Positions 21,211-29,967 are shown, counted from the first letter of the stretch. The stretch: 64,000 nt of DNA from Prado023 sp964418695 (GCA_964418695.1 CAYQMN010000003.1:173552-237551), one strand, 5' to 3'. Notes: a model not told the origin generated them from the letters alone. Numbers and translations: made by a program.

Positions 21211-21582
21211 CTACTCCTGGCCGGGGTCGGTCGTCCCCTCGTAGAGGCCGATGTGGTTGCCGTCGGGGTCGGCCAGGACAGCCCACCAGCTCGTGGGGCT
21301 GATCTGGCTCTTCGCCATGAGCACGCGACCGCCGTTCGCGGTGGCCTTGGCCAGCACCTCGTCGATCGAGTCGACCTCGACGTACGAGCGCGGCTCGGTG
21401 AACCCCTCTTCGCGGGGGGCCAGACCGCCGCCGCTGATCTTGTTGGGTGCCTGCCACATCGGATACCCCTCGAACCCGGGGATCTCGGCGATCTGCCAGC
21501 CGAACAGGTCGGAGTAGAACGCGCCGGCCTTCGCCATGTCGCTGACCGGGATGTCGATGTGGGTGATGTCGCCGTGCGCCAT
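21211..21582 (-). CDS. VOC (glyoxalase/bleomycin resistance-like) family protein
   Basis: The product is 123 aa, one full VOC module with two beta-alpha-beta-beta-beta halves. It starts GDITHIDIPVSDMAKAGAFY and ends with VLADPDGNHIGLYEG, the typical metal-Glu region. The family includes glyoxalase I, dioxygenases and drug-binding proteins. The close match to stand-alone VOC proteins of unknown substrate prevents a firmer call. It is convergent with clpB. Confidence 0.85.
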   Translation of the reverse strand: MAHGDITHIDIPVSDMAKAGAFYSDLFGWQIAEIPGFEGYPMWQAPNKISGGGLAPREEGFTEPRSYVEVDSIDEVLAKATANGGRVLMAKSQISPTSWWAVLADPDGNHIGLYEGTTDPGQE

Positions 21583-21663
21583 GGGTCCTCCAGAGAGAGC
21601 GGCAGCCGAGGGATCGATCTCAGCAGCCTGCGCCGGCCAGCCGGTGGAGTCAAGACTCGTCGC

Positions 21664-21706
21664 GTTGCCAGCCCAGGGATCATCGAATGGCCTCTGGGCT
21701 GACAGC
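21664..21706. repeat. Palindromic repeat family B, copy 1
   Basis: A 43-bp inverted repeat that starts GTTGCCAGCCCAGGG and ends CTCTGGGCTGACAGC. It matches the element at 60848-60890 in length and layout, with about ten differences. It lies 30 bp beyond the 3' end of the OsmC gene. Confidence 0.75.
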
Positions 21707-21736
21707 GCGAAGACCAGTCAGCTCACGGCGTGCCAG

Positions 21737-22156
21737 TCAGTTCACGGTGAGGCTGATCGGGACTGCGGAGAGCGCCTGGCTGACCGGGCAGTGCTCCTTG
21801 GCGCCCTCGGCCGCGGCGCGGAACCCGGCGTCATCCAGGCCGGGGACCTCGCCCTCGAGGTGCAGCCGGATGGCGGTGATCCCGGTGCCCACGGTGAAGT
21901 CCACCTCGGCGGAGGTCCGCAGCTCGGTCGGCGGGGTGCCCGCCTTGGCCAGCTCGTTCGACAGAGCCATCGCGAAGCAGGTCGCGTGGGCCGCTGCGAT
22001 GAGCTCCTCTGGGCTGGTGACGCCGTTGGGCTCGGCCGAGCGGGCCGGCCAGGAGACCGGGTAGGTGCCGATGCCCGAGGAGTCCAGCGTGACCTGGCCG
22101 GAGCCGTCCAGGAGTGCGCCGTTCCAGACCGCCGATGCGCTGCGAGTCGTTGTCAT
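21737..22156 (-). CDS. OsmC/Ohr-family peroxiredoxin (organic hydroperoxide resistance)
   Basis: The product is 139 aa. It shows the OsmC pattern: SPEELIAAAHATCFAMALSNEL with the first redox Cys, and GAKEHCPVSQALSAVPI with the second. The family reduces organic peroxides with thiols; OsmC and Ohr are hard to separate by eye, and length and motifs fit OsmC better. ATG 22156 was chosen because AAAGG lies 6 nt upstream and the longer frame is not conserved. Just past the stop, a 17-bp stretch at 21714-21730 repeats the gene's own 3' end (21733-21749). Confidence 0.88.
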   Translation of the reverse strand: MTTTRSASAVWNGALLDGSGQVTLDSSGIGTYPVSWPARSAEPNGVTSPEELIAAAHATCFAMALSNELAKAGTPPTELRTSAEVDFTVGTGITAIRLHLEGEVPGLDDAGFRAAAEGAKEHCPVSQALSAVPISLTVN

Positions 22157-22410
22157 GGGGAACCTTTCGAGGGGACGCGAGGGGATCGGATGCCCGCCCT
22201 CGGGAACCAGGCGGGTGCCCCCGATCCTGCCCCAGAGGACCAGCGCGCGCATGAGCGGGTCGGGAGCGTGGAGGGTGTCGCCGATCACCCGGCGCCAGCG
22301 GCCCGCCGGGTGAGCCGACCCTTCGCCGGCCCGGCGGCCGGGGTTCACGGACAAGCGCATGGGGCCGGTCCCTTGTGCGGGAACCGGCCCCTGACCTGCG
22401 GTGATACCAG

Positions 22411-22496
22411 CGGAGGATACGGGATTTGAACCCGTGAGGGGTGTTGCCCCAACACGATTTCCAATCGTGCGCCCTAGGCCACTAGGCGAATCCTCC
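22411..22496 (-). tRNA. tRNA-Ser (anticodon GGA)
   Basis: An 86-nt class II tRNA. The acceptor is GGAGGAT/ATCCTCC with discriminator G. The anticodon stem CGATT/AATCG encloses a loop carrying GGA. The long variable arm is TTGGGGCAACACCCC-like, and the T arm is CGGGTTCAAATCCCG. CCA is not encoded. Confidence 0.96.
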
Positions 22497-22690
22497 GCCG
22501 CGAATTCTACGGGCCGCAGCGGGATTCCTCCGAATCGTGGCCGCCTCCACAGCCCCAGCGCCCGAGACCAGCTCGACCGCCGCGCCGGTCGAGCCTGTCA
22601 AGACCCGCCCCGGGTTGTGAAGGATCACCGGTAGCCCGGCGCCCGGCTTCGCGGTTGGGGGGCCGCTCGGGGGCCGGTAGACTTCTCCCC

Positions 22691-22776
22691 GACCCCCCGC
22701 GTGGCGTCACCCTGTGAACCTCCCCAGGGCCGGAAGGCAGCAAGGATAAACGGGCTCTGACGGGTGCGCGGGGGGT
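22691..22776 (+). ncRNA. ffs: Signal recognition particle RNA (4.5S type)
   Basis: The Ffh-binding apical core is present: CCAGGGCCGGAAGGCAGCA, with the conserved GGAA loop region. The outer helix pairs GACCCCCCGCG at 22691 with CGCGGGGGGTC ending at 22776. Length and layout match the short SRP RNA of mycobacteria and relatives. It guides Ffh to signal sequences on ribosomes. Confidence 0.93.
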
Positions 22777-22937
22777 CGCTGCTTGCCCGGCTCCTCTCCC
22801 TCGCCCGGCCCGGCTCCCCTCCCGTCTGACCCTCGCCCGGCCCGAGCGCCGCCACCATCGCGCCCTCGGCGCCGCCGCGACCCGGCTTGCCGACGTCCGG
22901 CCGCGTACCGTGGACCCCGGCCGAGGGGAGGAGACGG

Positions 22938-23951
22938 GTGCAGCTCACGCAGCCGGATCTCCCCGGCCCCCTGCTCGCGCCCGGGGCCCGGATCGGGGTG
23001 ATCGCGCCCTCCGGGGTGGTCGCCCCCGCCCGCCTCGAGGCCGGGCTGACCGTGCTGAGGGACTGGGGGTTCGCCCCGGTGCTCGGGCAGCACGTCCTGG
23101 CCAGCGCCGGGCACACGGCCGGCACCGTCGCGCAGCGCCGCGAGGATCTGGACTGGGCGATGACCGACCCCGGCCTGGACGCGATCTGGTTCGCGCGCGG
23201 CGGCTTCGGGGCGATGCACCTGCTGGAGGACCTCATCGCCATCGGGCGGGGGCTGGCCGGGTGGCGACCGATGCTGGGCTTCTCCGACGCCACCGCGTTC
23301 CTGGCCGCGCTGTACCGAGAGCACGGACTCGTGGACGATCCCCTCCATCCCGAGGGCCCCGGGCTGCTCGGCATCCACGCCCCGGTCATCACCGCGCTGG
23401 GGGATCTGGCCGCCCCCCGCGTGCGGGAGCGGGTGCTCGCGCTGCTCACCACCGGCAGCGGGTTCCAGGCGCACGTGCACCATGTGGCGGGGCCGCGCGA
23501 GTCGGTCCACGGACCGTTCGTCGGCGGCAACCTGGCGATGCTGGCCGCGCTCGCGGGCACCCCGCACGCGCTGCGCTCGCACGACGCGATCATGATCCTG
23601 GAGGACGTGGGCGAGCCGGTCTACCGACTGGACCGGATGGTCACCCAGCTGCAGCTCTCCGGCGGGCTGATGGGGGTGCGCGCGTTCGTCCTCGGGTCGT
23701 TCAGCGCGGTCCCGGGGGAGCGCGACCTGCACGCGGAGTCGTTCATGGAGCAGCGGCTGGCCGCGTTCGGGGTCCCGGTGGCGGTCGGCGCGCCGATCGG
23801 CCACGACCCGGACAACGAGCCGTGGGTGTATGGCCAGGTCGGCGACCTGCTGCTGGACCCGGAGCCTGAGCCGGAACCTGACTCGGTCGACGCCGGCCCG
23901 GTCGACGCCAGCCCGGTCGACGCCGGCCCGGTCGACGCCGGCCAGGTCTAG
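22938..23951 (+). CDS. LD-carboxypeptidase (peptidase family S66)
   Basis: The product is 337 aa. S66 signatures are present: GARIGVIAPSGVV at the N-terminus, IWFARGGFGAMHLLEDL, nucleophile Ser in MLGFSDATAFLAAL, Glu in IMILEDVGEPVYRLDRM and the C-terminal His in IGHDPDNEPWVYG. The family trims the L,D bond of murein tetrapeptides in recycling (LdcA) or degrades microcin C (MccF). The start is GTG 22938 with GGGAGGAG upstream. The last 20 residues are a VDAGP-type repeat encoded by four 15-bp tandem units, probably a dispensable tail. Confidence 0.88.
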   Translation: MQLTQPDLPGPLLAPGARIGVIAPSGVVAPARLEAGLTVLRDWGFAPVLGQHVLASAGHTAGTVAQRREDLDWAMTDPGLDAIWFARGGFGAMHLLEDLIAIGRGLAGWRPMLGFSDATAFLAALYREHGLVDDPLHPEGPGLLGIHAPVITALGDLAAPRVRERVLALLTTGSGFQAHVHHVAGPRESVHGPFVGGNLAMLAALAGTPHALRSHDAIMILEDVGEPVYRLDRMVTQLQLSGGLMGVRAFVLGSFSAVPGERDLHAESFMEQRLAAFGVPVAVGAPIGHDPDNEPWVYGQVGDLLLDPEPEPEPDSVDAGPVDASPVDAGPVDAGQV

Positions 23952-23987
23952 CCGGATCGCCCAGGGTCGAGTTGACTGCCGGCGGGG

Positions 23988-24626
23988 TCAGACCAGGCCG
24001 TAGAGGCGGTCGCCGGCGTCGCCGAGGCCGGGGACGATGTAGCCGCGCTCGTTGAGCCGCTCGTCCACGGCGGCGGTCACCAGCGTGATCGAGCGATGCC
24101 GGCCGGCGACATGGGACTCCACGGCGGCGATGCCTTCCGGGGCGGCCAGCAGACAGATGGCCGTGAGATCCCGCGCGCCGCGATCCAGGACCAGGTCGAT
24201 GGCCATCGTCAGCGTGCCGCCGGTGGCCAGCATCGGGTCCAGCAGGAACACCGAGCGCTCGGCCAGATCCTGCGGAAGCCGGTCGGCGTAGGTCGTGGCC
24301 AGCAGGGTCTCCTCGTCGCGGATCATCCCGAGGAACCCGATCTGGGCGGTCGGCATCAGCCGCGTCATCCCTTCGAGCATGCCCAGGCCTGCTCGAAGGA
24401 TCGGCACGACGACCGGCCCGGGCCGGGCGATCCGCACGCCCTGGGCCGTCGCGACCGGGGTCTGGAGGCTGACCGGCTCGACCTTCAGGTCACGGGTCGC
24501 CTCGTAGGCCAGCAGGGACACCAGCTCGTCCACCAGCCGGCGGAAGGTCGCCGAGTCGGTCCGGGTGTCTCGCAGAGTGGTGAGCTTGTGGGCGACCAGC
24601 GGATGATCGACGACGAGCGTGCGCAT
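23988..24626 (-). CDS. upp: Uracil phosphoribosyltransferase
   Basis: The product is 212 aa, full length. It makes UMP from uracil and PRPP in pyrimidine salvage. Conserved stretches are MRTLVVDHPLVAHKLTTLRD, VVPILRAGLGMLEGM, the PRPP loop FLLDPMLATGGTLTMAID, and the uracil-binding tail YIVPGLGDAGDRLYGL. ATG 24626 fits the family start. It is convergent with the LD-carboxypeptidase gene. Confidence 0.97.
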   Translation of the reverse strand: MRTLVVDHPLVAHKLTTLRDTRTDSATFRRLVDELVSLLAYEATRDLKVEPVSLQTPVATAQGVRIARPGPVVVPILRAGLGMLEGMTRLMPTAQIGFLGMIRDEETLLATTYADRLPQDLAERSVFLLDPMLATGGTLTMAIDLVLDRGARDLTAICLLAAPEGIAAVESHVAGRHRSITLVTAAVDERLNERGYIVPGLGDAGDRLYGLV

Positions 24627-24707
24627 GGTCGCGAGCCTAGCCAGGGCGGCCGGCGACACGGGCCCCGGTCAGCCGCGGTCGTGGGCGGGGGAGGCTGTTC
24701 CGACTGG

Positions 24708-24953
24708 GATCGACGGGAGCCCGACCGGCGCAGGTGTTGGACCGGGCCAGGCCCGGTCGGCTGCGGTGGTGGGCGAGGAGGGTGTCCGGCCGGATCGACG
24801 GGAGCCCGACCGGCTCATGTGTGGACCCGACCAGGCCCGGTCGGCTGCGGTGGTGGGCGAAGAGGGTGTCCAGCCGGATCGACGGGAGCCCGACCGGCTC
24901 AGGTGTCCGACCCGATCAGGCCCGGTCACTGCGGTGGTGGGCGAAGAAGGTGC
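24708..24953. repeat. 85-bp tandem repeat, about three units, overlapping the tadA 3' end
   Basis: GATCGACGGGAGCCCGACCG recurs at 24708, 24793 and 24878, exactly 85 bp apart. The part of the third unit at 24917-24953 codes for the last residues of TadA (FFAHHRSDRA). The other units therefore look like duplications of the gene's 3' end. Confidence 0.85.
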
Positions 24954-25392
24954 TGAGCAGCTGGGCGCACTCGGTGTCCATGACCCCGCCGACCACCTCC
25001 GGGCGATGGTTGAGCCGGGGGTCGCGCACCACGTCCCAGAGCGACCCGACCGCCCCGGCCTTCGGGTCGTAGGCGCCGAAGACCAGCCGGTCCACGCGGG
25101 CCAGCACGGCCGCCCCCGCGCACATCGTGCAGGGCTCCAGCGTGACGACCAGGCTGGCGCCGGTCAGCCGCCACTCGCCGCGAGTCCGGGCTGCCGCCCG
25201 CAGCGCGATCACCTCGGCGTGCGCCGTCGGATCCGCGTCGGCCTCGCGCCGGTTGTACCCGCGGCCCAGCACCGCCCCGGTCGCGTCGAGGACCACCGCC
25301 CCGATCGGCACGTCGCCCGCGGGCAGCGCGAGCGCCGCCTGGTCCAGCGCCAGACGCATCGAGGCCCGATCGGCGGGGCGGGTGTGCACGGC
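24916..25392 (-). CDS. tadA: tRNA-adenosine deaminase TadA (wobble A34 to I)
   Basis: The product is about 158 aa. It has the cytidine deaminase-like zinc motif: TAHAEVIALRAAA (His ligand and catalytic Glu) and TLEPCTMCAGAAV (two Cys ligands). The TadA-typical FGAYDPKAGAVGSLWDV and LNHRPEV follow. It converts A34 of tRNA-Arg to inosine. The start is uncertain: GTG 25392 gives the usual short lead before MRLALDQAALA, and ATG 25359 is the alternative. Neither has a clear Shine-Dalgarno. Its 3' end overlaps the 85-bp tandem repeats. Confidence 0.9.
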   Translation of the reverse strand, partial: AVHTRPADRASMRLALDQAALALPAGDVPIGAVVLDATGAVLGRGYNRREADADPTAHAEVIALRAAARTRGEWRLTGASLVVTLEPCTMCAGAAVLARVDRLVFGAYDPKAGAVGSLWDVVRDPRLNHRPEVVGGVMDTECAQLLSTFFAHHRSDRA

Positions 25393-25439
25393 AGCAGTGT
25401 CGCGCACCTCCCGCCGCGCACGCCGCGTCGCGCACGCCC

Positions 25440-25830
25440 CCGCCGCGCCTCGCTCGGACCGAGCCATCCGCGGCACCCAACCCCGCCGCGCACGCCCCCG
25501 CCGCGCCTCGCTCGGACCGAGCCATCCGCGGCACCCAACCCCGCCGCGCACGCCCCCGCCGCGCCCGCCGCGCCTCGCTCGCCCCCGCCGCGCCTCGCTC
25601 GGACCGAGCCACCCGCGGCACCCAACCCCGCCGCCCGCACCCCAACCTCGCCGGGCCCACGACCGCCCACCCCGTTGCCCCACTTGTGCTGCCGGGCCCA
25701 CGAGCGCCCCGCACCCCGTTGCCCCCCTGTGCTGCCGGGCCCACGAGCGCCCCGCACCCCGTTGCCCCTCTTGGCCGCCGGGCCCACGAGCGCCCCGCAC
25801 TCCGTTGCCCCTCTTGTGCCGCCGGGCCTT
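25440..25830. repeat. Two adjacent minisatellites between tadA and the tocopherol-cyclase-like gene
   Basis: Set 1 has a 58-bp unit starting CGCCGCGCCTCGCTCGG at 25441 and 25499, with a third copy at 25586 after a 29-bp partial. Each carries the palindrome GCTCGGACCGAGC. Set 2 has a 41-44-bp unit starting CCGGGCCCACGA at 25651, 25692, 25735 and 25778, with a fifth partial at 25822. The plus strand is strongly C-rich. No gene is seen in 25393-25848. Confidence 0.85.
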
Positions 25831-25848
25831 CCCTGGTGGGCTGGGCCG

Positions 25849-26880
25849 GTGCCCAGCCCGCGCTCCGTCCTGCACCCGGCCGGCTTCCACGGCACCGGGC
25901 GGCTGGCCGCTCACGCTCGTGGCCGGCACCCGCGCCGCTCGTTCTTCGAGGGCTGGTACGTCAAGCTGGTCAGCGCCGATCGGGGCACCCGGCTCGCGGT
26001 GATCCCGGGCGTCTTCCTCTCCGAGGACGGGACGCTGGCCGAGTCGTTCGTGCAGGTGCTCGACGGGACGACGGGGCAGACCGGCTACCACCGCTTCGAG
26101 CTGGCCGAGTTCGCCGCCGACGAGCACCGGTTCGAGGTGCGGGTGGGGCCCAACCGGTTCTCCCCGGAGGGCGTCGTCCTGGACCTGCCCGGGCTCAGCG
26201 CCGACGTGCGGTTCGGCCCATTGAACCCGTGGCCGGTCACGGTGAGGGAGCCCGGGGCGATGGGCTGGTACGCGTGGGTGCCGACGATGGAGTGCTATCA
26301 CGGAGTGGTCAGCCTGCACCACGAGCTGTCCGGCTGGGTCCGCACGGCCGCCGGCACCGTGGACCTCGGCGGTGGCCGCGGCTACCTGGAGAAGGACTGG
26401 GGCACCGCGTTCCCGGCCGGCTACGTGTGGATCCACTCGAACCACTTCGACGAGCCCGGGGTCAGCCTGGTCGCCTCGACCGCGCTGATCCCGTGGCGCC
26501 GGGCGCACTTCCGCGGCGACCTGGTGGCCCTGCGCATCCCGACCGGCCGGCACGCCGGCCTGCACCGCTTCACCACCTACACCGGTGCCCAGACCACCGG
26601 CCTGGACGTCGCCGAGGACCGCGTCGCGTGGACGCTGACCGGGCGCCGAGGGGAGGAGCAGCTGCGGATCGAGGCGGTGACGACCGGGCGGGCCACCGGC
26701 CTGCTGCACGCGCCGGTGCGCACCCAGATGCACCAGCGGGTCGCCGAGACCCTCGACGGGACCGTGTCGGTCACCCTCACCGACGTCCACGGCGGCACGG
26801 TCTTCGCCGGCGAGGGGGTCTGCGCCGGGGTCGAGGTGCACGGCGACATCGAGCGGCTGCGCACGACTCCCGGCCGGTGA
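25849..26880 (+). CDS. Tocopherol cyclase-like (lipocalin-fold) protein
   Basis: The product is about 343 aa. It resembles the plant/cyanobacterial tocopherol cyclase family as found in bacteria: RRSFFEGWYVKLVSAD near the N-terminus, MGWYAWVPTMECYHGVVSLH in the middle, and GYLEKDWGTAFPAGYVWIHS. In bacteria these proteins are lipocalin-like and their substrate is unknown, so cyclase activity is not claimed. The start is uncertain: GTG 25849 is shown and GTG 25816 is possible; both are near the end of the minisatellite region. Confidence 0.75.
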   Translation: MPSPRSVLHPAGFHGTGRLAAHARGRHPRRSFFEGWYVKLVSADRGTRLAVIPGVFLSEDGTLAESFVQVLDGTTGQTGYHRFELAEFAADEHRFEVRVGPNRFSPEGVVLDLPGLSADVRFGPLNPWPVTVREPGAMGWYAWVPTMECYHGVVSLHHELSGWVRTAAGTVDLGGGRGYLEKDWGTAFPAGYVWIHSNHFDEPGVSLVASTALIPWRRAHFRGDLVALRIPTGRHAGLHRFTTYTGAQTTGLDVAEDRVAWTLTGRRGEEQLRIEAVTTGRATGLLHAPVRTQMHQRVAETLDGTVSVTLTDVHGGTVFAGEGVCAGVEVHGDIERLRTTPGR

Positions 26881-27148
26881 GTCGGCAGGGTCGGCGAACG
26901 TCGCGTCGCGCCCGGGACAGCCGGGTCCGGCACCCGGTGCCGCCCGCGTGCGGCCGACCTGCCCGCAGCCGCGACCGGGAGCCCGCTGGGCCACCGAGCC
27001 CTCCCTCCGGGCGGCCCGGCGCGGGTGCCTGGCGGCTCGGCCCCCGCGTGCTCAGGACGCCTTGGAGTCATCAGGACATGAGCCGATCCAGCAGGCAGAC
27101 TGACCCCACGCCGGGGCGCGTCCGCCCCACGAACCATCGGAGGAGCAC

Positions 27149-27382
27149 ATGGGCAAGGCGGAGGACATCATCGCGGCGCTGGGTGGCGCGGACAACATCG
27201 AGGAGATCGAGGCCTGCGCGACCCGTCTGCGCACGGTCGTGGCAGACCCGTCCTCGGTGAACGAGAAGTCCCTCAAGGCGGCAGGCGCGTTCGGCGTGCT
27301 CTCTGCCGGCTCGGTCATCCAGGTCATCGTCGGCGGCGAGGCTGACGGCCTGGCCATGGACATCAACGACATCATCGGCTGA
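27149..27382 (+). CDS. PTS EIIB component, glucose/N-acetylglucosamine type
   Basis: The product is 77 aa, a stand-alone EIIB domain of the Glc superfamily. The phosphorylated Cys lies in NIEEIEACATRLRTVV near residue 30. The typical closing segment is AFGVLSAGSVIQVIVGGEAD. It passes phosphate from EIIA to the sugar entering through EIIC. GGAGGAGCAC precedes the ATG. It starts a tight cluster EIIB-EIIA-HPr-EI, with EIIC after a gap. Confidence 0.92.
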   Translation: MGKAEDIIAALGGADNIEEIEACATRLRTVVADPSSVNEKSLKAAGAFGVLSAGSVIQVIVGGEADGLAMDINDIIG

Positions 27383-27393
27383 GGAGCAGCACC

Positions 27394-27849
27394 GTGGCAC
27401 TGCAAGTCCTATCCCCCCTGCCCGGCCGCGTGGCCGCCCTGTCGGAGGTTCCCGACCCCATGTTCGCCGAGGCGATGCTCGGCCCGGGCGTGGCCATCGA
27501 CCCGCCCCGCAGCCCGGTCACCGCGGTCGCGCCGATCTCCGGCACGATCGCCAGCCTCTTCCCGCACGCGATGGGCATCGAGGCCGACGGGTACTCGATC
27601 CTGGTCCACCTCGGGCTGGAGACGGTCGGTCTGAACGGGCAGGGCTTCACGCTGCTCAAGGCCAAGGGTGACGCGGTCAGCGCCGGCGAGCCGGTCATCC
27701 AGTGGGATCCCTCGGTCATCGAGTCCCAGCACAACCTGCCGGTCATCACCCCGGTGATCGCGATCCAGGCCGAGGCTGGCGACATCACCCAGCTCGCCGC
27801 CGTCGGGTCGACGGTCGAGGCCGGCGCCCCGCTGTTCGAAGTCTCCTGA
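27394..27849 (+). CDS. PTS EIIA component, glucose type (Crr-like)
   Basis: The product is 151 aa. The active His lies in YSILVHLGLETVGLNGQGF near residue 72. A second conserved His position appears earlier in SLFPHAMGIEADG. It takes phosphate from HPr and passes it to EIIB. In some bacteria this protein also controls catabolite repression. It starts with GTG, 11 nt after EIIB, with GAGGAGCA upstream. Confidence 0.93.
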   Translation: MALQVLSPLPGRVAALSEVPDPMFAEAMLGPGVAIDPPRSPVTAVAPISGTIASLFPHAMGIEADGYSILVHLGLETVGLNGQGFTLLKAKGDAVSAGEPVIQWDPSVIESQHNLPVITPVIAIQAEAGDITQLAAVGSTVEAGAPLFEVS

Positions 27850-27914
27850 ACGTCAACCAACCATCTCCCAACCGCCCGTCCCCGGGCACAGTTCCCTTTC
27901 GAAAGGTGTAGACC

Positions 27915-28187
27915 GTGGCTGAGATCACCGTGACCCTGCCCCCCGGTGTGGGGTTGCACGCACGTCCCGCCGCCCAGTTCGTGAACGCCGCGACGAAGTC
28001 GTCGTGCGACGTCACCATCGGGCGTCCCGGCGAGCCGGGCGTGAACGCCAAGAGCATCCTGGGTGTGATGGGCCTGGGCGCCAAGGCCGGCGAGGAGGTC
28101 GTCGTGGTCGCCGAGGGCGACGGCGCCGAAGCGCTGCTCGCCGATCTCAAGGTGCTCCTGGAGACCCCCGAGGACGGCCATGCCTGA
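27915..28187 (+). CDS. ptsH: Phosphocarrier protein HPr
   Basis: The product is 90 aa. His15 is in GVGLHARPAAQFV, and the Ser46 region is NAKSILGVMGLGAKAG. HPr carries phosphate from EI to EIIA. The region around Ser46 resembles that of HPr kinase targets, but HPr kinase is uncommon in actinomycetes. The GTG start has GAAAGG upstream. Its end overlaps the next gene, ptsI, by 8 nt. Confidence 0.96.
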   Translation: MAEITVTLPPGVGLHARPAAQFVNAATKSSCDVTIGRPGEPGVNAKSILGVMGLGAKAGEEVVVVAEGDGAEALLADLKVLLETPEDGHA

Positions 28188-29868
28188 TCCCACCACCCTG
28201 ACCGGGGTGGGGGTCAGCCCCGGCGTGGGGGTGGGCCCGGTCGTCCGGGTCGTCGACTCGGTCCCCGAACCCAAGCAGGGTCCCGGGGCCGGATCGGCTG
28301 AGGAGGAGTACGCCGCCGCGGTGGCGGCTCTGGAGGACGTGGCGGCGGACCTGGAGGATCGCGGCGCCCGGGCCGGCGGCGAGGCACAGCATGTGCTCGA
28401 GGCGCAGGCCCTGATGGCCCGCGACCCCGACCTGGCCGCAGGGATCAAGCAGCGCACCGCCTCGGGCACGAACGCGGCCCGTGCCGCGTACGACACGTTC
28501 GGCGCCACGCGCGAGCTGTTCCTGACTCTCGGCGAGTACTTCGCGGCGCGGGTCTCCGATCTGGACGACATCCGCAACCGGACCGTGGCCCGGCTGCTGG
28601 GCGTCGAGTCCCCGGGCATCCCGGACCTCACCGAGCCCTCGATCCTGGTGGCGCTGGACCTCGCTCCGGCGGACACCGCACTGATCGACAAGTCGATGGT
28701 GCTGGCGTTCGCGACCCAGGAGGGCGGCCCGACCTCGCACACCTCGATCCTCGCGCGCAACCTGGGGATCCCGGCGGTCGTCGGCTGCCCGGGCGTGCGC
28801 GAGCTGGCGCCGGGCACGCGCGTGCTCGTCGACGGCGCGGGCGGCAGTGTCGTGGTCGATCCTCCCGACGAGCTGGTGGACCGGCTTGCGGGGGCCGACG
28901 AGCGGCGGCGGGCGGCCCTGGCGGCCGTCGGCAACGATCCGGGGGCGACCTCGGACGGCCACGAGGTTCCGTTGCTGGCCAACATCGGCGGGCCTGGCGA
29001 CGTCGAGAAGGCGCTGGACAACGGCGCCGAGGGAGTAGGGCTCTTCCGCTCCGAGCTGCTCTTCCTCGACCGCGGCGACGCCCCGAGCGAAGACGAGCAG
29101 TACGGGCTGTACCGCGCCGTGCTGGAGGGCTTCGCGGGCAAGAAGGTCGTCGTCCGCACGCTGGACGCCGGAGCCGACAAGCCCCTGCCGTTCCTGCCGT
29201 TCGGCGAGGAGCCCAACCCTTCGATGGGCGTGCGGGGTCTGCGCATCTGCATGCAGGCGCCGGAGATCCTGCACACCCAGCTGCGGGCCCTGGCCCGGGC
29301 GGCGGAGGGCGTGGACACCGACCTGTGGGTGATGGCCCCCATGATCGCCGACGTCTACGAGACGCAGTGGTTCAAGCAGGCGTGCCGCAAGGCGGGCCTG
29401 CAGGCGAAGATCGGGACGATGGTGGAGATCCCCGCAGCGGCGCTGCGCTCCCGGCACCTCGGTGCGGTCGCGCAGTTCTTCTCCATCGGGTCCAACGACC
29501 TGACCCAGTACACCTTCGCGGCCGATCGTCAGATCGGGTCGGTCGCCCGGCTCCAGGACCCGTGGCAGCCCGCGCTGCTCGACCTGGTGGCGGCCACGGT
29601 CGAGGGTGGCCAGGCCAACGGCATCCCCACGGGTGTCTGCGGCGAGGCGGCCTCCGATCCGGCGCTGGGCTGTGTGCTGGTCGGCCTGGGCGTGAACACG
29701 CTGTCGATGTCCGCCGGGGCCCTGCCGGGCGTGCGGGCGGCACTGGCCGCGCACACGCTGGAGCAGTGCCAGGCCGCGGCCGTGGCTGCGCGCGACGCAG
29801 CCGACGCCGCGAGCGCCAAGGACGCCGCACGCGCGGCGCTGCCGAGGCTGGCAGAGCTGGGCCTGTAG
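28180..29868 (+). CDS. ptsI: PTS enzyme I (PEP-protein phosphotransferase)
   Basis: The product is 562 aa. The N-terminal HPr-binding and phosphohistidine domain has the active His in EGGPTSHTSILARNLGIPAV near 186. The C-terminal PEP-binding TIM barrel has GVGLFRSELLFLDR, MGVRGLRICMQ, and a cysteine in IPTGVCGEAASDP. It transfers phosphate from PEP to HPr. It is the last gene of the EIIB-EIIA-HPr-EI run and is followed by a hairpin terminator. Confidence 0.97.
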   Translation: MPDPTTLTGVGVSPGVGVGPVVRVVDSVPEPKQGPGAGSAEEEYAAAVAALEDVAADLEDRGARAGGEAQHVLEAQALMARDPDLAAGIKQRTASGTNAARAAYDTFGATRELFLTLGEYFAARVSDLDDIRNRTVARLLGVESPGIPDLTEPSILVALDLAPADTALIDKSMVLAFATQEGGPTSHTSILARNLGIPAVVGCPGVRELAPGTRVLVDGAGGSVVVDPPDELVDRLAGADERRRAALAAVGNDPGATSDGHEVPLLANIGGPGDVEKALDNGAEGVGLFRSELLFLDRGDAPSEDEQYGLYRAVLEGFAGKKVVVRTLDAGADKPLPFLPFGEEPNPSMGVRGLRICMQAPEILHTQLRALARAAEGVDTDLWVMAPMIADVYETQWFKQACRKAGLQAKIGTMVEIPAAALRSRHLGAVAQFFSIGSNDLTQYTFAADRQIGSVARLQDPWQPALLDLVAATVEGGQANGIPTGVCGEAASDPALGCVLVGLGVNTLSMSAGALPGVRAALAAHTLEQCQAAAVAARDAADAASAKDAARAALPRLAELGL

Positions 29869-29900
29869 ATCGACTGATCCGGCTGGTCCGGGTCAAGGAC

Positions 29901-29932
29901 GAAGGGCGTCCCGCACCCGCGGGGCGCCCTTC
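29901..29932 (+). terminator. Hairpin terminator after ptsI
   Basis: GAAGGGCGTCCCGC pairs with GCGGGGCGCCCTTC (14 bp, one G-U) around a 4-nt loop, 32 nt past the ptsI stop. No clear U-run follows. Confidence 0.75.
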
Positions 29933-29967
29933 GCGCGTTCCTCGCTCTGTGTGACGAGGTAGTGGGA

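Noticed and set aside
24708..25830. CRISPR array
   Set aside because: The repeats are contiguous tandem units of 85, 58 and about 43 bp without unique spacers of constant length, and no cas genes are present.
26881..27148. A catabolite or GlcNAc (DasR-like) operator upstream of the PTS genes
   Set aside because: I looked for an inverted ACTGGTCTAGACCAGT-like site and found none convincing in this stretch or in 30172-30252.
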